From NCBI RefSeq assembly GCF_016901225.1, contig NZ_JAFEUL010000003.1, positions 1 to 64,000 of the forward strand: a stretch of DNA of 64,000 nt, given 5' to 3'. The DNA comes from Actibacterium sp. 188UL27-1. Its GTDB lineage: Bacteria; Pseudomonadota; Alphaproteobacteria; Rhodobacterales; Rhodobacteraceae. Below the pieces are notes generated by a model. That model searched no databases, was not told the origin of the DNA, and was given only the letters and a program-made list of their open reading frames with translations. This document shows, piece after piece, positions 54,728-64,000 of this stretch. Position 1 is the stretch's first letter, and each line of letters begins with the position of its first letter. A program made the translations under genes and the position numbers.

Positions 54728-55309
54728 TCAGTCCTCCGGCCCGAGATCATCGGGATTTTCTGTTTCTATCTCGTCGAATTGGTCTTCGTTCACAATGCCG
54801 GCGGCCTTGCGCTGGCGCAGCATCTCGCGGATCAACTCATCGGTCAGCACCAGCTTGGCGTCGCTCAGCCAGTCGAATTGCAGCCCGATTGTGCCTTCTT
54901 CGATCTCGATCAGGACCTCACCATCCTCGGTTCCGGCCAACTGGCCCTTGAACCGGCGCCGTCCGTCGATCATCTCGGTTGTCTCGATCTTGGCCTCATA
55001 GCCCGCCCAGGTGGCAAAATCCTTCAGCCGTGTCAGGGGCCGATCAATCCCGGGGCTCGAAACTTCAAGCGTGTAATTGTCTTCGATCGGGTCCTCGACG
55101 TCCATGATAGCGCTGACCGCGGTCGAGATTGTGGCGCAATCATCCACCTCGATCCCGCCCTCGGGGCGCTCGGCCATGATCTGCATCGTCTTGGTCTTGC
55201 CCGACATCAACCGAACGCGCACCAGTTCAAACCCCAGATCCTCGATCACGGGCGTGATGATCTCGGCCAGCCGCTGGTCGATATTGGTTTTGGCGATCAG
55301 GTCAGACAT
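54728..55309 (-). CDS. rimP: Ribosome maturation factor RimP
   Basis: This 193-residue protein helps 30S subunit maturation. It has an N-terminal domain ([60 protein letters not shown]) and a C-terminal SH3-like domain ([20 protein letters not shown]), plus an acidic tail. I use ATG 55309 (MSDLIAKTN); the open frame up to 55405 contains the leader hairpin and is not translated. It is the first gene of the nusA-infB operon. Confidence 0.94.
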   Translation of the reverse strand: MSDLIAKTNIDQRLAEIITPVIEDLGFELVRVRLMSGKTKTMQIMAERPEGGIEVDDCATISTAVSAIMDVEDPIEDNYTLEVSSPGIDRPLTRLKDFATWAGYEAKIETTEMIDGRRRFKGQLAGTEDGEVLIEIEEGTIGLQFDWLSDAKLVLTDELIREMLRQRKAAGIVNEDQFDEIETENPDDLGPED

Positions 55310-55323
55310 GCGTGCTCCAAGCA

Positions 55324-55348
55324 CAAAAAAACGGGCCCGCGGCCCGTT
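55324..55348 (-). terminator. Terminator-like hairpin in the rimP leader (possible attenuator)
   Basis: On the minus strand AACGGGCC, a 3-base loop and GGCCCGTT form an 8-base GC-rich stem followed by a T-run, 15 bases before the rimP ATG. No gene lies upstream on this strand to be terminated, so it probably acts as an attenuator of the rimP-nusA-infB operon. NusA is known to regulate its own operon in E. coli; a similar role here is inferred. Confidence 0.6.
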
Positions 55349-55606
55349 ACGATAGTCCCGGTGGGCATCAGGTTTGGACCCCGACGCGCCGCTGTTGATA
55401 GGCAATTAGAAGTTGGGCTTGTCTTTTTCAAGGGAAAAGTCATCGACAGCGATACAACCTCCGGATGGCCCTCCTGTCGCCTTGCCACAAAATTGCGCAA
55501 AAACGCCCCGGATCCTCGCCATTTCTGACGGAAAAGACCCGTCGCGTTGCCTGCGGGGTAAAACCTGATATGGCCCTCCCGATAGATTTTGACCTTAGAG
55601 GTTCAG

Positions 55607-56170
55607 ATGAACATTGAAGAGACCGCTCTCCCGGGTGTCTTGATCATCACGCCTAAGCGTTTCGGCGATGATCGCGGCTTTTTTTCCGAAACCTATAATG
55701 CACAGAGTTTTGCCGAAGCAGATATCGCCATGACCTTTGTGCAGGACAATCACTCCCTGTCCGAACATGTCGGCACCGTGCGTGGGCTGCACTTTCAGGC
55801 CCCACCACGCGCGCAGGACAAGCTGGTGCGCTGTGGCCGTGGCGCGCTGTTCGATGTTGCTGTCGATATCCGTAAGGGCTCCCCAACCTACGGGCAGTGG
55901 GTGGGGGCTGAGTTGACGTTTGAAAATGCCAAGATGCTGTTGGTGCCTGCCGGCTTCGCCCATGGCTTTGCCACCAGGGCACCGGGGACCGAGATCATTT
56001 ACAAATGCTCCGATACCTACGCGCCCGAGACCGAGGGGGCCTTACATTTCGCTGATCCCGCCATTGGCATTGATTGGGGTCTTGACCAGACCACTGCAAT
56101 CCTGTCGGACAAAGACAAAACGGCACCGGGGCTCGTGGGCTTCGACTCGCCCTTCACATACGAGGGATAG
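55607..56170 (+). CDS. rfbC: dTDP-4-dehydrorhamnose 3,5-epimerase
   Basis: This 187-residue cupin-fold epimerase has FGDDRGFFSETYNAQSFAEA, FVQDNHSLSEHVGTVRGLHF (catalytic His in RGLHFQ), VDIRKGSPTYGQWVGAELT and PAGFAHGFATRAPGTEIIYK (catalytic Tyr region). It is the third step of dTDP-L-rhamnose synthesis. I use ATG 55607 with AGAGG upstream; a TTG at 55589 would add six residues. rfbB follows three bases after the stop. Confidence 0.95.
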   Translation: MNIEETALPGVLIITPKRFGDDRGFFSETYNAQSFAEADIAMTFVQDNHSLSEHVGTVRGLHFQAPPRAQDKLVRCGRGALFDVAVDIRKGSPTYGQWVGAELTFENAKMLLVPAGFAHGFATRAPGTEIIYKCSDTYAPETEGALHFADPAIGIDWGLDQTTAILSDKDKTAPGLVGFDSPFTYEG

Positions 56171-56173
56171 GCG

Positions 56174-57211
56174 ATGAAACTTCTGGTCACCGGCGGCGCC
56201 GGGTTCATTGGCTCTGCCGTCGTGCGGCAGGCCATCGCGGCGGGTCATCAGATCGTCAATGTCGACAAGCTGACTTATGCGGCCTGCCCCGACAACGTCG
56301 CGCAAGCGGCGCAATCCAACAGCTACCATTTTGAGCAGGCCGATATCTGCGACGCCCCAGCCATGGCGCGCATCCTGTCGGATCATCAGCCCGACGCGAT
56401 CCTGCATCTGGCTGCTGAGTCCCATGTCGACCGCTCCATCGATGGTCCGGCCGAGTTCATCCACACTAATGTCACCGGTACCTACACGCTGCTGGAAGCT
56501 GCGCGCGCCTATTGGACGGATCGTGGCAAGCCCGAGAACTTTCGCTTTCACCATATTTCCACCGATGAGGTGTTTGGATCGCTGGGTGCAAACGGCCTTT
56601 TTACAGAAGACACGCCATATGATCCGCGCAGCCCCTATTCCGCCTCGAAAGCCTCGTCCGATCACCTTGTCCAAGCGTGGTATCACACCTATGGGCTGCC
56701 GATCCTGCTGACCAACTGTTCCAACAATTACGGCCCCTATCATTTCCCCGAAAAGTTGATCCCAGTCGTCATCCTGAACGCACTGGCGGGCAAGCCAATC
56801 CCGATCTATGGCAAGGGCGAGAACATTCGTGACTGGCTTTACGTCGAAGACCACGCCGACGCCTTGCTGACCGTCCTGACCAAGGGTGAGGTGGGCCGCG
56901 GCTACAATATCGGGGGGGAGAACGAGGCGACGAACCTGGACCTCGTCCATATGATCTGCGCCATTCTGGACCGTCTGAAACCAGGGTCGCAGCCTTACAA
57001 GGACCAAATCACCTTTGTCACGGATCGCCCCGGCCACGATATGCGTTACGCCATTGATCCGACACGCATCCGGACAGAGTTGGGTTGGCGTCCCTCAGTG
57101 ACACTGGAACAAGGGCTGGAGAAAACCGTACAATGGTATCTGGATAACGAGGATTGGTGGCGGGCCCTTCAGGACCGCGACGGGGTCGGGCAGCGCTTGG
57201 GCACTGGCTGA
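56174..57211 (+). CDS. rfbB: dTDP-glucose 4,6-dehydratase
   Basis: This 345-residue extended SDR has the NAD loop [36 protein letters not shown], the catalytic Thr-Asp-Glu in [12 protein letters not shown] and Tyr-Lys in [13 protein letters not shown], then [18 protein letters not shown]. It makes dTDP-4-keto-6-deoxyglucose, the second step to dTDP-L-rhamnose. Its stop abuts the antisense acyltransferase gene base to base. Confidence 0.96.
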   Translation: MKLLVTGGAGFIGSAVVRQAIAAGHQIVNVDKLTYAACPDNVAQAAQSNSYHFEQADICDAPAMARILSDHQPDAILHLAAESHVDRSIDGPAEFIHTNVTGTYTLLEAARAYWTDRGKPENFRFHHISTDEVFGSLGANGLFTEDTPYDPRSPYSASKASSDHLVQAWYHTYGLPILLTNCSNNYGPYHFPEKLIPVVILNALAGKPIPIYGKGENIRDWLYVEDHADALLTVLTKGEVGRGYNIGGENEATNLDLVHMICAILDRLKPGSQPYKDQITFVTDRPGHDMRYAIDPTRIRTELGWRPSVTLEQGLEKTVQWYLDNEDWWRALQDRDGVGQRLGTG

Positions 57212-58312
57212 TCAGGCAGGTTTGGCCGGGAGCGGTTTACCATTCAGCAACAAGCGAAGCGCTGGCACGTTTCGAATGATCAAGCGGTGCATGCCGTACG
57301 AGATGGCAAGTGTCGCCAAACAGATCAGCGTATATTGCCACAGGAAAGGCTGGATCCCCGGCAGAACCCAGACGGCCAGCCCGTAGATCAGAAAATAATG
57401 CAGCAGGTAGATCGAATAGACCGCATCGTTCAGCGCGGTGACCACGGTTGTCCTTGCGGAGAGCATCTTGCGAAAGATAGCGAATAATGCGGCGGCAGCG
57501 GCGACGGTCAGCGTCTCTTCCGAGACGACCAGCGCCAATGTATCGATCCCACCGCTCAGCGGCAGATAGGGCCGCGCAAAAACGAGGATCAGCCCGACGC
57601 TCAGCATGGGCCAGCTGATCCGGTGCAGTGCCTCAAACAAGGCGGGAACCCTGAAGGCCGCCGCACCCAGCAAAAAATAGGGGGCATTGCGTAACGTGGC
57701 AATCACCAGCCAATCCGCCCAGGTGCCGCCGACCCATGCTTCAAAAGCCAGGCTATAGGTTGCCCGGCCCGCCAGTTCACCGGCGATGATCCCAACGGCA
57801 ACGATTGCCAGCAACAGATCGCCTTGCCGGTGGGCGATCCAATCGATGGCCCTGTGAACGGGCCGCCAGGAGATCAGCCGCTCGACCAAAGGAAGAAATA
57901 CCATGTAGACCATCAAGGTGAACAGGAACCAAAGATGCAGGTGCCAGATCGTGTCACGTTCGGCAGGCGCTGCGTTCCCCATGAGATAGGTCATAAATCC
58001 GATGGGCCCGACATGGTGCACATAGACGAGCCAATTAGTGATCGGGTTCAGCACAATCAGCACCACCACCAGGGGCACAGCGAGCGCTACGAGCCGGTGC
58101 TTGGCAAACCCGATCAAGCCCCGCTTGTCCAACATCATCACGGCAAAAAAGCCTGAGATGACGAAAAATGTTGGCATGCGAAAATGCTGCGACATCGCCG
58201 CGCTGACGATCCGCTCCAACGAGTCTGGCTGCAACGTCCCCGTGTGCAGCAAGATCCCAAACAGCATGCAAAAACTACGCAACGCATCAAGATAATACAG
58301 ACGAGAGATCAT
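57212..58312 (-). CDS. Membrane acyltransferase (acyltransferase-3 family)
   Basis: This 366-residue multi-pass protein belongs to the acyltransferase-3/OafA-like family: it starts MISRLYYLDALRSFCMLFGI with LLHTG (the catalytic-His helix), then FFVISGFFAVMMLD and LWFLFTLMVYMVFLPLVERL, with about ten membrane helices. Such enzymes O-acylate sugars of lipopolysaccharide or capsule. I start at 58312; MELAQPVPT at 58378 is possible, while the longer frame to 58648 would overlap rfbD. It is antisense between rfbB and rfbD, so it may decorate the rhamnose-containing glycan or be a later insertion. Confidence 0.85.
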   Translation of the reverse strand: MISRLYYLDALRSFCMLFGILLHTGTLQPDSLERIVSAAMSQHFRMPTFFVISGFFAVMMLDKRGLIGFAKHRLVALAVPLVVVLIVLNPITNWLVYVHHVGPIGFMTYLMGNAAPAERDTIWHLHLWFLFTLMVYMVFLPLVERLISWRPVHRAIDWIAHRQGDLLLAIVAVGIIAGELAGRATYSLAFEAWVGGTWADWLVIATLRNAPYFLLGAAAFRVPALFEALHRISWPMLSVGLILVFARPYLPLSGGIDTLALVVSEETLTVAAAAALFAIFRKMLSARTTVVTALNDAVYSIYLLHYFLIYGLAVWVLPGIQPFLWQYTLICLATLAISYGMHRLIIRNVPALRLLLNGKPLPAKPA

Positions 58313-58493
58313 GTGCCGTATCCCGAGCAGTCCGCCACGGGTGTTGTTGCAAGTCGGCACGGGCTGTGCAAGTTCCATCGCGTGATTAGGCGGAAATCCA
58401 AACCGCAATTGACGGGCAAATAAAGGAAGAGACCTTGCGGCACGTGGCCAATTTCTGTCGTTCTGGGCAGCCTTCGGTGGGTGGGCCAACCCT

Positions 58494-59342
58494 GTGAAGA
58501 CTGTTGTTTTTGGAAAGTCCGGCCAGGTTGCGACCGAGCTGCAACGCCGCGGTGAGGTGACGGCCCTTGGCCGAACGGACGTGGATCTGGCCGACCCTGA
58601 CGATATCCGCCGCGCCGCCGAAACGCTGGATGCCGATGTGTTTATCAATGCGGCGGCCTACACGGCCGTCGACAAGGCGGAGGAGGAGGAGGCACGCGCC
58701 CTCTCGATCAATGGTGTTGCCGTGCGCCTGTTGGCCGAAACGGCCAAACGCCGCGATATCCCGTTGATCCATGTCTCAACCGATTACGTCTTTGACGGAT
58801 CAGGCGAGCGACCGCGTGCACCTGACGCCGAAACAGGCCCCTTGGGCGCCTATGGTCGGACGAAATTGGTCGGCGAAGACGCAATCCGGGCGGTTGATGG
58901 CGATTATGCCATCTTGCGCACAAGTTGGGTTTTTTCGGCCCATGGTGGCAACTTCGTCAAAACCATGCGGCGCTTGGGCGCCGAACGCGACAGCCTGAAT
59001 ATCGTCGCCGATCAGATCGGAGGGCCAACCTCGGCGGCGGCCATCGCGGACGCGTTGCTGGCCATGGCCGTCAAGTTCCATGCCGAAACCGCCCCGTCCG
59101 GCACTTACCATTTCGCGGGCACCCCCGATGTCAGTTGGGCTGATTTCGCGCGCGAGATCTTTGCCCAGTCGGATATCGACTGCACCGTCACCGACATCCC
59201 CACCAGTGCTTATCCCACCCCGGCCCAGCGGCCCGCCAATTCCCGGCTCGACTGCACGACGCTTAGCCGCGAATACGGGATCGAGCGTCCGGATTGGCGC
59301 GCAGATTTGGCAGACGTCCTGAAGGAACTGAACACTCAATGA
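58494..59342 (+). CDS. rfbD: dTDP-4-dehydrorhamnose reductase
   Basis: This 282-residue extended SDR starts at GTG 58494 ([20 protein letters not shown], with V read as fMet), then [35 protein letters not shown] and the Tyr-Lys pair in [14 protein letters not shown]. It is the last step to dTDP-L-rhamnose. No strong ribosome site precedes the GTG. It overlaps rfbA by four bases (ATGA). Because the acyltransferase is antisense upstream, rfbD-rfbA need a promoter in 58313-58493 or read-through from rfbB. Confidence 0.95.
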   Translation: MKTVVFGKSGQVATELQRRGEVTALGRTDVDLADPDDIRRAAETLDADVFINAAAYTAVDKAEEEEARALSINGVAVRLLAETAKRRDIPLIHVSTDYVFDGSGERPRAPDAETGPLGAYGRTKLVGEDAIRAVDGDYAILRTSWVFSAHGGNFVKTMRRLGAERDSLNIVADQIGGPTSAAAIADALLAMAVKFHAETAPSGTYHFAGTPDVSWADFAREIFAQSDIDCTVTDIPTSAYPTPAQRPANSRLDCTTLSREYGIERPDWRADLADVLKELNTQ

Positions 59343-60211
59343 CCCAACGCAAAGGCATTATTCTGGCAGGCGGCTCAGGCACCCGACTTTACCCGATCAC
59401 GATGGGCGTCTCAAAGCAGCTGCTGCCGGTCCATGACAAACCGATGATCTTTTACCCGCTCTCGGTTCTGATGCTAGGCGGGATCCGTGAAATTGCGATC
59501 ATCACCACGCCGGAGGATCAGGATCAGTTCAAGCGCCTGCTGGGCGATGGCAGCCAGTGGGGCCTATCCTTTACCTTCATTCAGCAGGCTTCGCCCGATG
59601 GTCTGGCCCAAGCCTATCTGCTGGCCGAGGATTTCCTGGCCGGCTCCCCCTCCGCCATGGTTCTGGGCGATAATATCTTTTTTGGCCACGGCCTGCCCGA
59701 GATCCTGCAAGCTGCCGATCAGAGAACCAGCGGTGGCACCGTGTTTGGGTACAGGGTGGCAGACCCGGAACGCTACGGTGTGGTGGACTTTGACGAAGCT
59801 GGAAAGGCCCGTTCGATCATCGAAAAACCTGAGATGCCTCCGTCAAACTTTGCGGTGACGGGCCTGTATTTTCTGGATGGTGACGCCCCCAAACGCGCCC
59901 GGCAGGTGAAGCCATCGCCGCGCGGCGAGTTGGAGATTACAACCCTGCTAGAGATGTACCTGAATGATGATGCCCTTTCTGTTGAACAGATGGGCCGTGG
60001 CTATGCCTGGCTCGATACCGGCACCCATGCCAGCCTTCTGGATGCCGGAAATTTCGTGCGCACTCTTCAGGAGCGTCAGGGCTTGCAAACCGGAAGCCCC
60101 GAAGAGATTGCCTATGCCGCCGGGTGGATCAATGCGGATCAACTGCGCGCCCGGGCCATGACTTTCAAGAAAAATGATTATGGGCAGTATTTGCTGCGAT
60201 TGTTGGACTGA
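59339..60211 (+). CDS. rfbA: Glucose-1-phosphate thymidylyltransferase
   Basis: This 290-residue nucleotidyltransferase has [57 protein letters not shown] and [20 protein letters not shown], with [19 protein letters not shown]. It makes dTDP-glucose, the first step of the rhamnose pathway. I use ATG 59339 overlapping the rfbD stop; the frame upstream is inside rfbD. After it, 60212-60459 shows nothing I recognise. Confidence 0.96.
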   Translation: MTQRKGIILAGGSGTRLYPITMGVSKQLLPVHDKPMIFYPLSVLMLGGIREIAIITTPEDQDQFKRLLGDGSQWGLSFTFIQQASPDGLAQAYLLAEDFLAGSPSAMVLGDNIFFGHGLPEILQAADQRTSGGTVFGYRVADPERYGVVDFDEAGKARSIIEKPEMPPSNFAVTGLYFLDGDAPKRARQVKPSPRGELEITTLLEMYLNDDALSVEQMGRGYAWLDTGTHASLLDAGNFVRTLQERQGLQTGSPEEIAYAAGWINADQLRARAMTFKKNDYGQYLLRLLD

Positions 60212-60459
60212 CACGTCAGGTTGTATTTTGAGATAGGCAAATACGCGCCATGGCAGTTGGTCGCTACAGCGACAGATTCTTGATAAATCTTCGTTTGAAA
60301 ACAGAGTCTTATAAAGGACCGGTCAATTAGTATCGGTTTGATCAGATCTGATGCCAATTTTGTGGGCAACAGGTAGCGTATACATAAAATATCGCCGACG
60401 ATGGGCAGTTATCCGCGACAGTCTATGCGCGATTTGATAATTCTTACTCACCCGATCCT

Positions 60460-62112
60460 TTGGGGAGGATCGATCCCGAGACAGCAGCTGATCAGACAAC
60501 TCCATTTGTCCGATCAGGTATGACAGAGGCCGCTTTTCGCGGCCGTAAAAGGAGTGGGGTAACGAACGAGAACGGTGCTGACGAGCGCTTTCGTGCTGGC
60601 GGTGTGCGTTTTTCGGCCCTTTCCGAACCGATCAAGTTGATCTCGGAAGTTGGCTGTCTGGATATCGAAGGTGAGTTGATCGAGTTCGACGGCCACATCT
60701 ACCGCGTCGAAACGCTCATGGGGCGGGTCAGTGTCCCCCTCACCGGGACGCTTTGTGCAGGTGCGCTGTGCCCGGATGGCGTTCCCATGGTCGCGGTCTC
60801 GGCAAAACCTGTTCTGTCACTGGCCGTCGCACCACCCTTGTCCATGGATTTGGTGACCGACCTGATCGTCAGCTTTGCCCAATCAGAACGGGTCAGTGCC
60901 GATCTTGCCCCCGGCACGAATGACACGATTGCGATCTCATTGGGTGGAACCGATCTTCCCGATCTTATAATCGGCAGCCTTGTCAGCCGATGGCGATCAA
61001 CCAGCGCTGACCGTGACAACTGCCACAGATCAGCCCAGCGAAACCGCGGAATTGATCGCCGCAACCGCGTTCCAACCTATCGTGTCGGGCAATGTGGGTG
61101 TCACCGACATCTCGCTGACTGATTTGGCCCGCATCCTGTCCGGCGATGTCACGAATTGGAACCGGGTCGGCGGCACCGATCTTGCCATCACGGTCCTGTC
61201 TACCTTCAACGACACGCCAACAAAGCAGGCCATGCGGGATCTGATCCGCGCTCCAGCAGGCAAATCCCTGACCGAAAATAACTTGATCACGCTCGAAGAT
61301 GACGTACGACTGGTCGAGGGTTTGCCCATTTTTCCAGGTGCGATCAGTGTTACACCCGCTCAGTTGGCGGATGGAAAATCGATGCTGACCATTCAATCCT
61401 GTATTGCACCCACCGGATCCGACATATTTCGCGTCAAGTCGCGTCGGCACGCGCTGACCGTGCCGGTGACACTTACCGCATCCGGGGCAGAGGGCGCTGC
61501 ATTCCTGACAGACTGGTCACGTTTTCTACGCTCTGACACTGCCGCTGAGACTTTGCGTCAGGCCGGTCACGCTGGCCTTCAGGTCCAACGCATATCGGAA
61601 GATCGCCGCAGGCAGGAGGTGGCAAGCCAGGTCGCACGGGCATTGGAAATGCGCCATCAACGCGCCTGAACGTCAACCTCCCCTGCTGGATCTGGTGAAA
61701 CTGATCCAAAGCACGGAACGGCTTACCACGACATTCCGCTATCCGTTCGCCGATGCCGCCACCGGGGGGGCAGGACCTTTGGCGCGATACACAGTTTGCC
61801 GCTTTGATGGGTCTGATCGCCAGCGACACGCTTGATAACAGCGAAATCGTGGGGGCTGGGGTTGTCGACCGGGCATTTCCGTCATTGCCCGCGGCCCAGG
61901 ACGCGTTCTAAGCCGCCGCTGAAACCGTCCGCGACGACATTCTTGGACTGGCCGGAGACGGACTGACAGCACGCGGGATCACCCTGCGCGCAGTAGTCCA
62001 TGGCGATATCGACCTGATCGCCTGCGACGACCATCCCCACAGCCGGTTCATCAATCAAAAGGTGGAGATTTTCGCCCCATTAGATAGAACGGATATCACA
62101 TGCCCGGATTGA
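60460..62112 (+). pseudogene. Degraded PstS-like binding protein with OmpA-type C-terminus
   Basis: Several frames read together as one exported protein: CLDIEGELIEFDGHIYRVET (N-region), a PstS-like segment with NVGVTDISLTDLARILSGDV and TNWNRVGGTDLAI (60980-61669 frame), and an OmpA-like end (LLDLVKLIQSTERLTTTFRY, RFINQKVEIFAP). Shifts are needed in the signal region (about 60600), near 60975, after 61669 and in the 61740-61920 stretch. It cannot give a full protein. The end overlaps the start of the next degraded gene at 62100, so they once formed an operon. Confidence 0.78.
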
Positions 62113-63176
62113 CAGCAGCGGCCCTTGCCGTTGGCATATGCTTGGCCGGTGGCGCGCTCCACGCCTGAAGTATGCAATGCGGGCAGGACTACACGGTGCA
62201 GCGGGGGGATTTTCTCTCCTCAATCGCTGCGGCCGCCTATGGGGAAGCAACCGCCTTCACACAGATCTACCGGGCGAATTCCCGAGCCATCGGGCCGAAC
62301 CCTGCGTTGATCCGCGCCGGCATGTCTCTGCGGATCCCCTGCCTGGACGGTGACCTTGTGCCCTCCACCGCAAGTACCGAGACGGTCGGACGGGGCGCAA
62401 CGGTGGAAGCGCTGCCAAGCCCGGCCGAAAGCCGCCCTATTCGCGTTTTAGCCGCCACCGATTGGGGGCCGTTCACCAACGAGGAGCAAGACCAAGGCGG
62501 CATGCTGACCGACATCATCAATGTCGCCCTCGAACAGGCAGATGGCGATCCCGACTACCAGATCGATTTCGTCAATGATTGGAACGCACATCTGCAGCCG
62601 CTGATCAGCGATCATGCCTATGACTTCAGCATCGGTTGATGCGCCCCAACTGCGATCTGGTCGAGCGGTTGGAGGACGAATCGAAATTTCGCTGCAACAA
62701 CCTGAACTTCACAGAACCGCTTTATGAACAGGTTCTGGGATATTTCAGCACGGTGGAGGCCGGCACCTTCACCGATCATGCCGCGATGGAAGGTAAATCA
62801 TCTGTCGGCCCGCGGGCTATCCCGTGGCCACATTGACAGAGGCTGGCTTGACCGAACCCACAATTACATTGGTCCGCGCCGAAAGCCCGCTGGCCTGTGT
62901 TGAAAGCCTGATCAGCGGCGAGTCTGATATTGCCCTTCTGGATATCGACACGGCCACCGGTCACATCGCTGACCTAGACGCCGGGGACAAGATCGTGCTG
63001 AGCGAGGGCCTCAACAGTACCTTGCCCTGCGCGCCGTTATTGCAAAAACCCATCCACAGAGCACCGAACTGGTCGAGGTGATTAATAGTGGCCTGCGGAA
63101 AATGAAGGATTCGGGGCTTTGGTTTGAAATCGTCCGGCGCCACCTGACCGAACACCGGCAAAAGACCCAATCCTGA
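62100..63176 (+). pseudogene. Degraded LysM/family-3 solute-binding protein
   Basis: ATG 62100 begins a signal peptide (MPGLTAAALAVGICLAGGAL, HA) that is stopped by an in-frame TGA at 62166. The same frame continues with a LysM-like domain (CGQDYTVQRGDFLSSIAAAA, PNPALIRAGMSLRIPCLDG) and then a family-3 binding fold (IRVLAATDWGPFTNEEQDQG). Shifts at about 62636, 62790 and 63030 separate the rest (RPNCDLVERLEDESKFRCNN, YPVATLTEAGLTEP, VEVINSGLRKMKDSGLWFEI). The final stop is at 63174. Confidence 0.82.
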
Positions 63177-63302
63177 CCAAGCCGCCCTTTGGGCGCACCG
63201 GAACCTTCAAAGCAAGGCCATGCCATATCCAACCGGCCTGGCCTAATCACTCTGCCGCCAGATCTTTGCTTAAAGCGAAACCGCCATGTTGGTCACCGCA
63301 GC

Positions 63303-63965
63303 CTAGTTGATGAACGGTGCACCATCGCCCCACAGGGCCTGTACGCGCTGATCTCGCCCGCAAGCCTCGCGATATAGCTTGTAAGCCTTAGCCTTGCTGC
63401 GTGGCCCGAACCGGGTGACGATCACCTTGGTGCTTTTGGAATAATCCTGATGGTAGGCCCCCGCCGGGTAAAACGGGCCTGCCTGCCGAATAGGGGTCAC
63501 AACCTTGAGGCCAAGTTGCCTTTGCGCTTTGGTTTTTTCGGCTTCGGCTACCTTAGCCTGATCGGCATTGGTCGCAAAGATCGCAGTGGCATAATGCGCG
63601 CCCCGATCACAGAATTGCCCACCTGCATCCGTTGGATCCACCGAGCGGAAAAACAGGTTGATCACCTGGGCATAGGAAATCTGCGCGGGGTCAAACGTGA
63701 TCTTCACGGCTTCCAAATGGCCGGTACCGCCTTTGCTCACTTGCTTGTAAGTCGGGTTGGCAACGTCGCCGCCGATAAATCCTGATACAGCTTCCGCCAC
63801 GCCTTTAACCTGTTCAAAGTCGTGCTCGACACACCAAAAGCATCCACCAGCCACAATGGCGGTCTCCAAAGGGGCGGCCTCAACACGGGTGCACTCAGCC
63901 ACAATCCCAAACAGGATCGCGATGCTCAAAAGCATGGGTTTGATCTGTTGAAAGGTCCAGGTCAT
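63303..63965 (-). CDS. msrA: Exported peptide-methionine (S)-S-oxide reductase MsrA
   Basis: This 220-residue enzyme has the catalytic motif VAGGCFWCVEHDFEQVKGV (Cys42), GGTGHLEAVKITFDP, QFCDRGAHYATAIF and AGAYHQDYSK. It reduces oxidised methionine in proteins. The first 31 residues contain a hydrophobic stretch (MLLSIAILFGIVAECTRVEA) typical of a signal peptide, so it likely works in the periplasm; the reductant there is not evident. It converges on the degraded binding-protein genes. Confidence 0.9.
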   Translation of the reverse strand: MTWTFQQIKPMLLSIAILFGIVAECTRVEAAPLETAIVAGGCFWCVEHDFEQVKGVAEAVSGFIGGDVANPTYKQVSKGGTGHLEAVKITFDPAQISYAQVINLFFRSVDPTDAGGQFCDRGAHYATAIFATNADQAKVAEAEKTKAQRQLGLKVVTPIRQAGPFYPAGAYHQDYSKSTKVIVTRFGPRSKAKAYKLYREACGRDQRVQALWGDGAPFIN

Positions 63966-64000
63966 CTGCGTTCTCCCTATCGTTGTCTCTACCCTTGCTG

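Noticed and set aside
55349-55606. tRNA-fMet (metY) before rimP, as in E. coli
   Set aside because: No cloverleaf could be built on the minus strand in this gap.
56042-57037. 331-codon minus-strand open frame over rfbB
   Set aside because: Shadow of dTDP-glucose dehydratase; no ribosome site and no family match.

Overview
The window looks like a chromosomal segment of a Rhodobacterales (Roseobacter-group) alphaproteobacterium. The core genes (dnaK-dnaJ, secA, rimP-nusA-ylxR-infB, argJ, rpmJ), the GC-rich coding style and the FrcBCAK-type sugar importer with a ROK regulator all fit that group. The species cannot be named from sequence alone.

Bases 1 to about 18,200 are an accessory region full of decayed mobile elements: an IS3 element running off the left edge, three IS6-family fragments, three IS5-family remnants of two or three types, an ISKra4 copy with both ends plus a solo ISKra4-like end, and an internally deleted ISL3 element. 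Between them lie a cut-off tyrosine recombinase, a DUF433/DUF5615 toxin-antitoxin-like pair, a stand-alone ketoacyl-ACP synthase with its MarR regulator, a decayed Cys/Met-metabolism PLP enzyme, an AT-rich orphan gene, and a stress or detoxification gene set (AraC regulator, cupin, sulfurtransferase, glyoxalase I homologue, azoreductase, GAF-Fis regulator). Two genes 5.5 kb apart share a dyad of the same orientation at the same distance from their start codons, which suggests a small regulon.

Bases 18,238-29,402 form a catabolic island. A GntR regulator, tryptophan 2,3-dioxygenase and kynureninase are divergent from a 2-aminobenzoyl-CoA-type monooxygenase/reductase, SDR, MarR, crotonase-fold enzyme, acyl-CoA dehydrogenase, CoA ligase, thioesterase and a Rid protein. 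Together they suggest tryptophan -> kynurenine -> anthranilate -> 2-aminobenzoyl-CoA -> non-aromatic CoA esters. No kynurenine formamidase is seen. Most gene pairs overlap by 1-8 bases.

Bases 29,855-38,671 hold rpmJ (L36), tRNA-Val(GAC), N-formylglutamate amidohydrolase, DNA polymerase IV, a small conserved protein, a ROK regulator divergent from an frcBCAK-type sugar ABC operon, and alkB. Bases 38,854-49,570 hold dnaK-dnaJ, radC, an exported protein of unknown function, secA, a periplasmic parvulin, argJ and a Nudix hydrolase. A 45-residue gene with its own terminator follows, then the rimP-nusA-ylxR-infB operon on the minus strand with a terminator-like hairpin in its leader.

Bases 55,607-60,211 carry the dTDP-L-rhamnose genes rfbC, rfbB, rfbD and rfbA, split by an antisense membrane acyltransferase. 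Bases 60,460-63,176 hold two adjacent degraded periplasmic binding-protein genes (PstS-like/OmpA and LysM/family-3 types). An exported MsrA closes the window.
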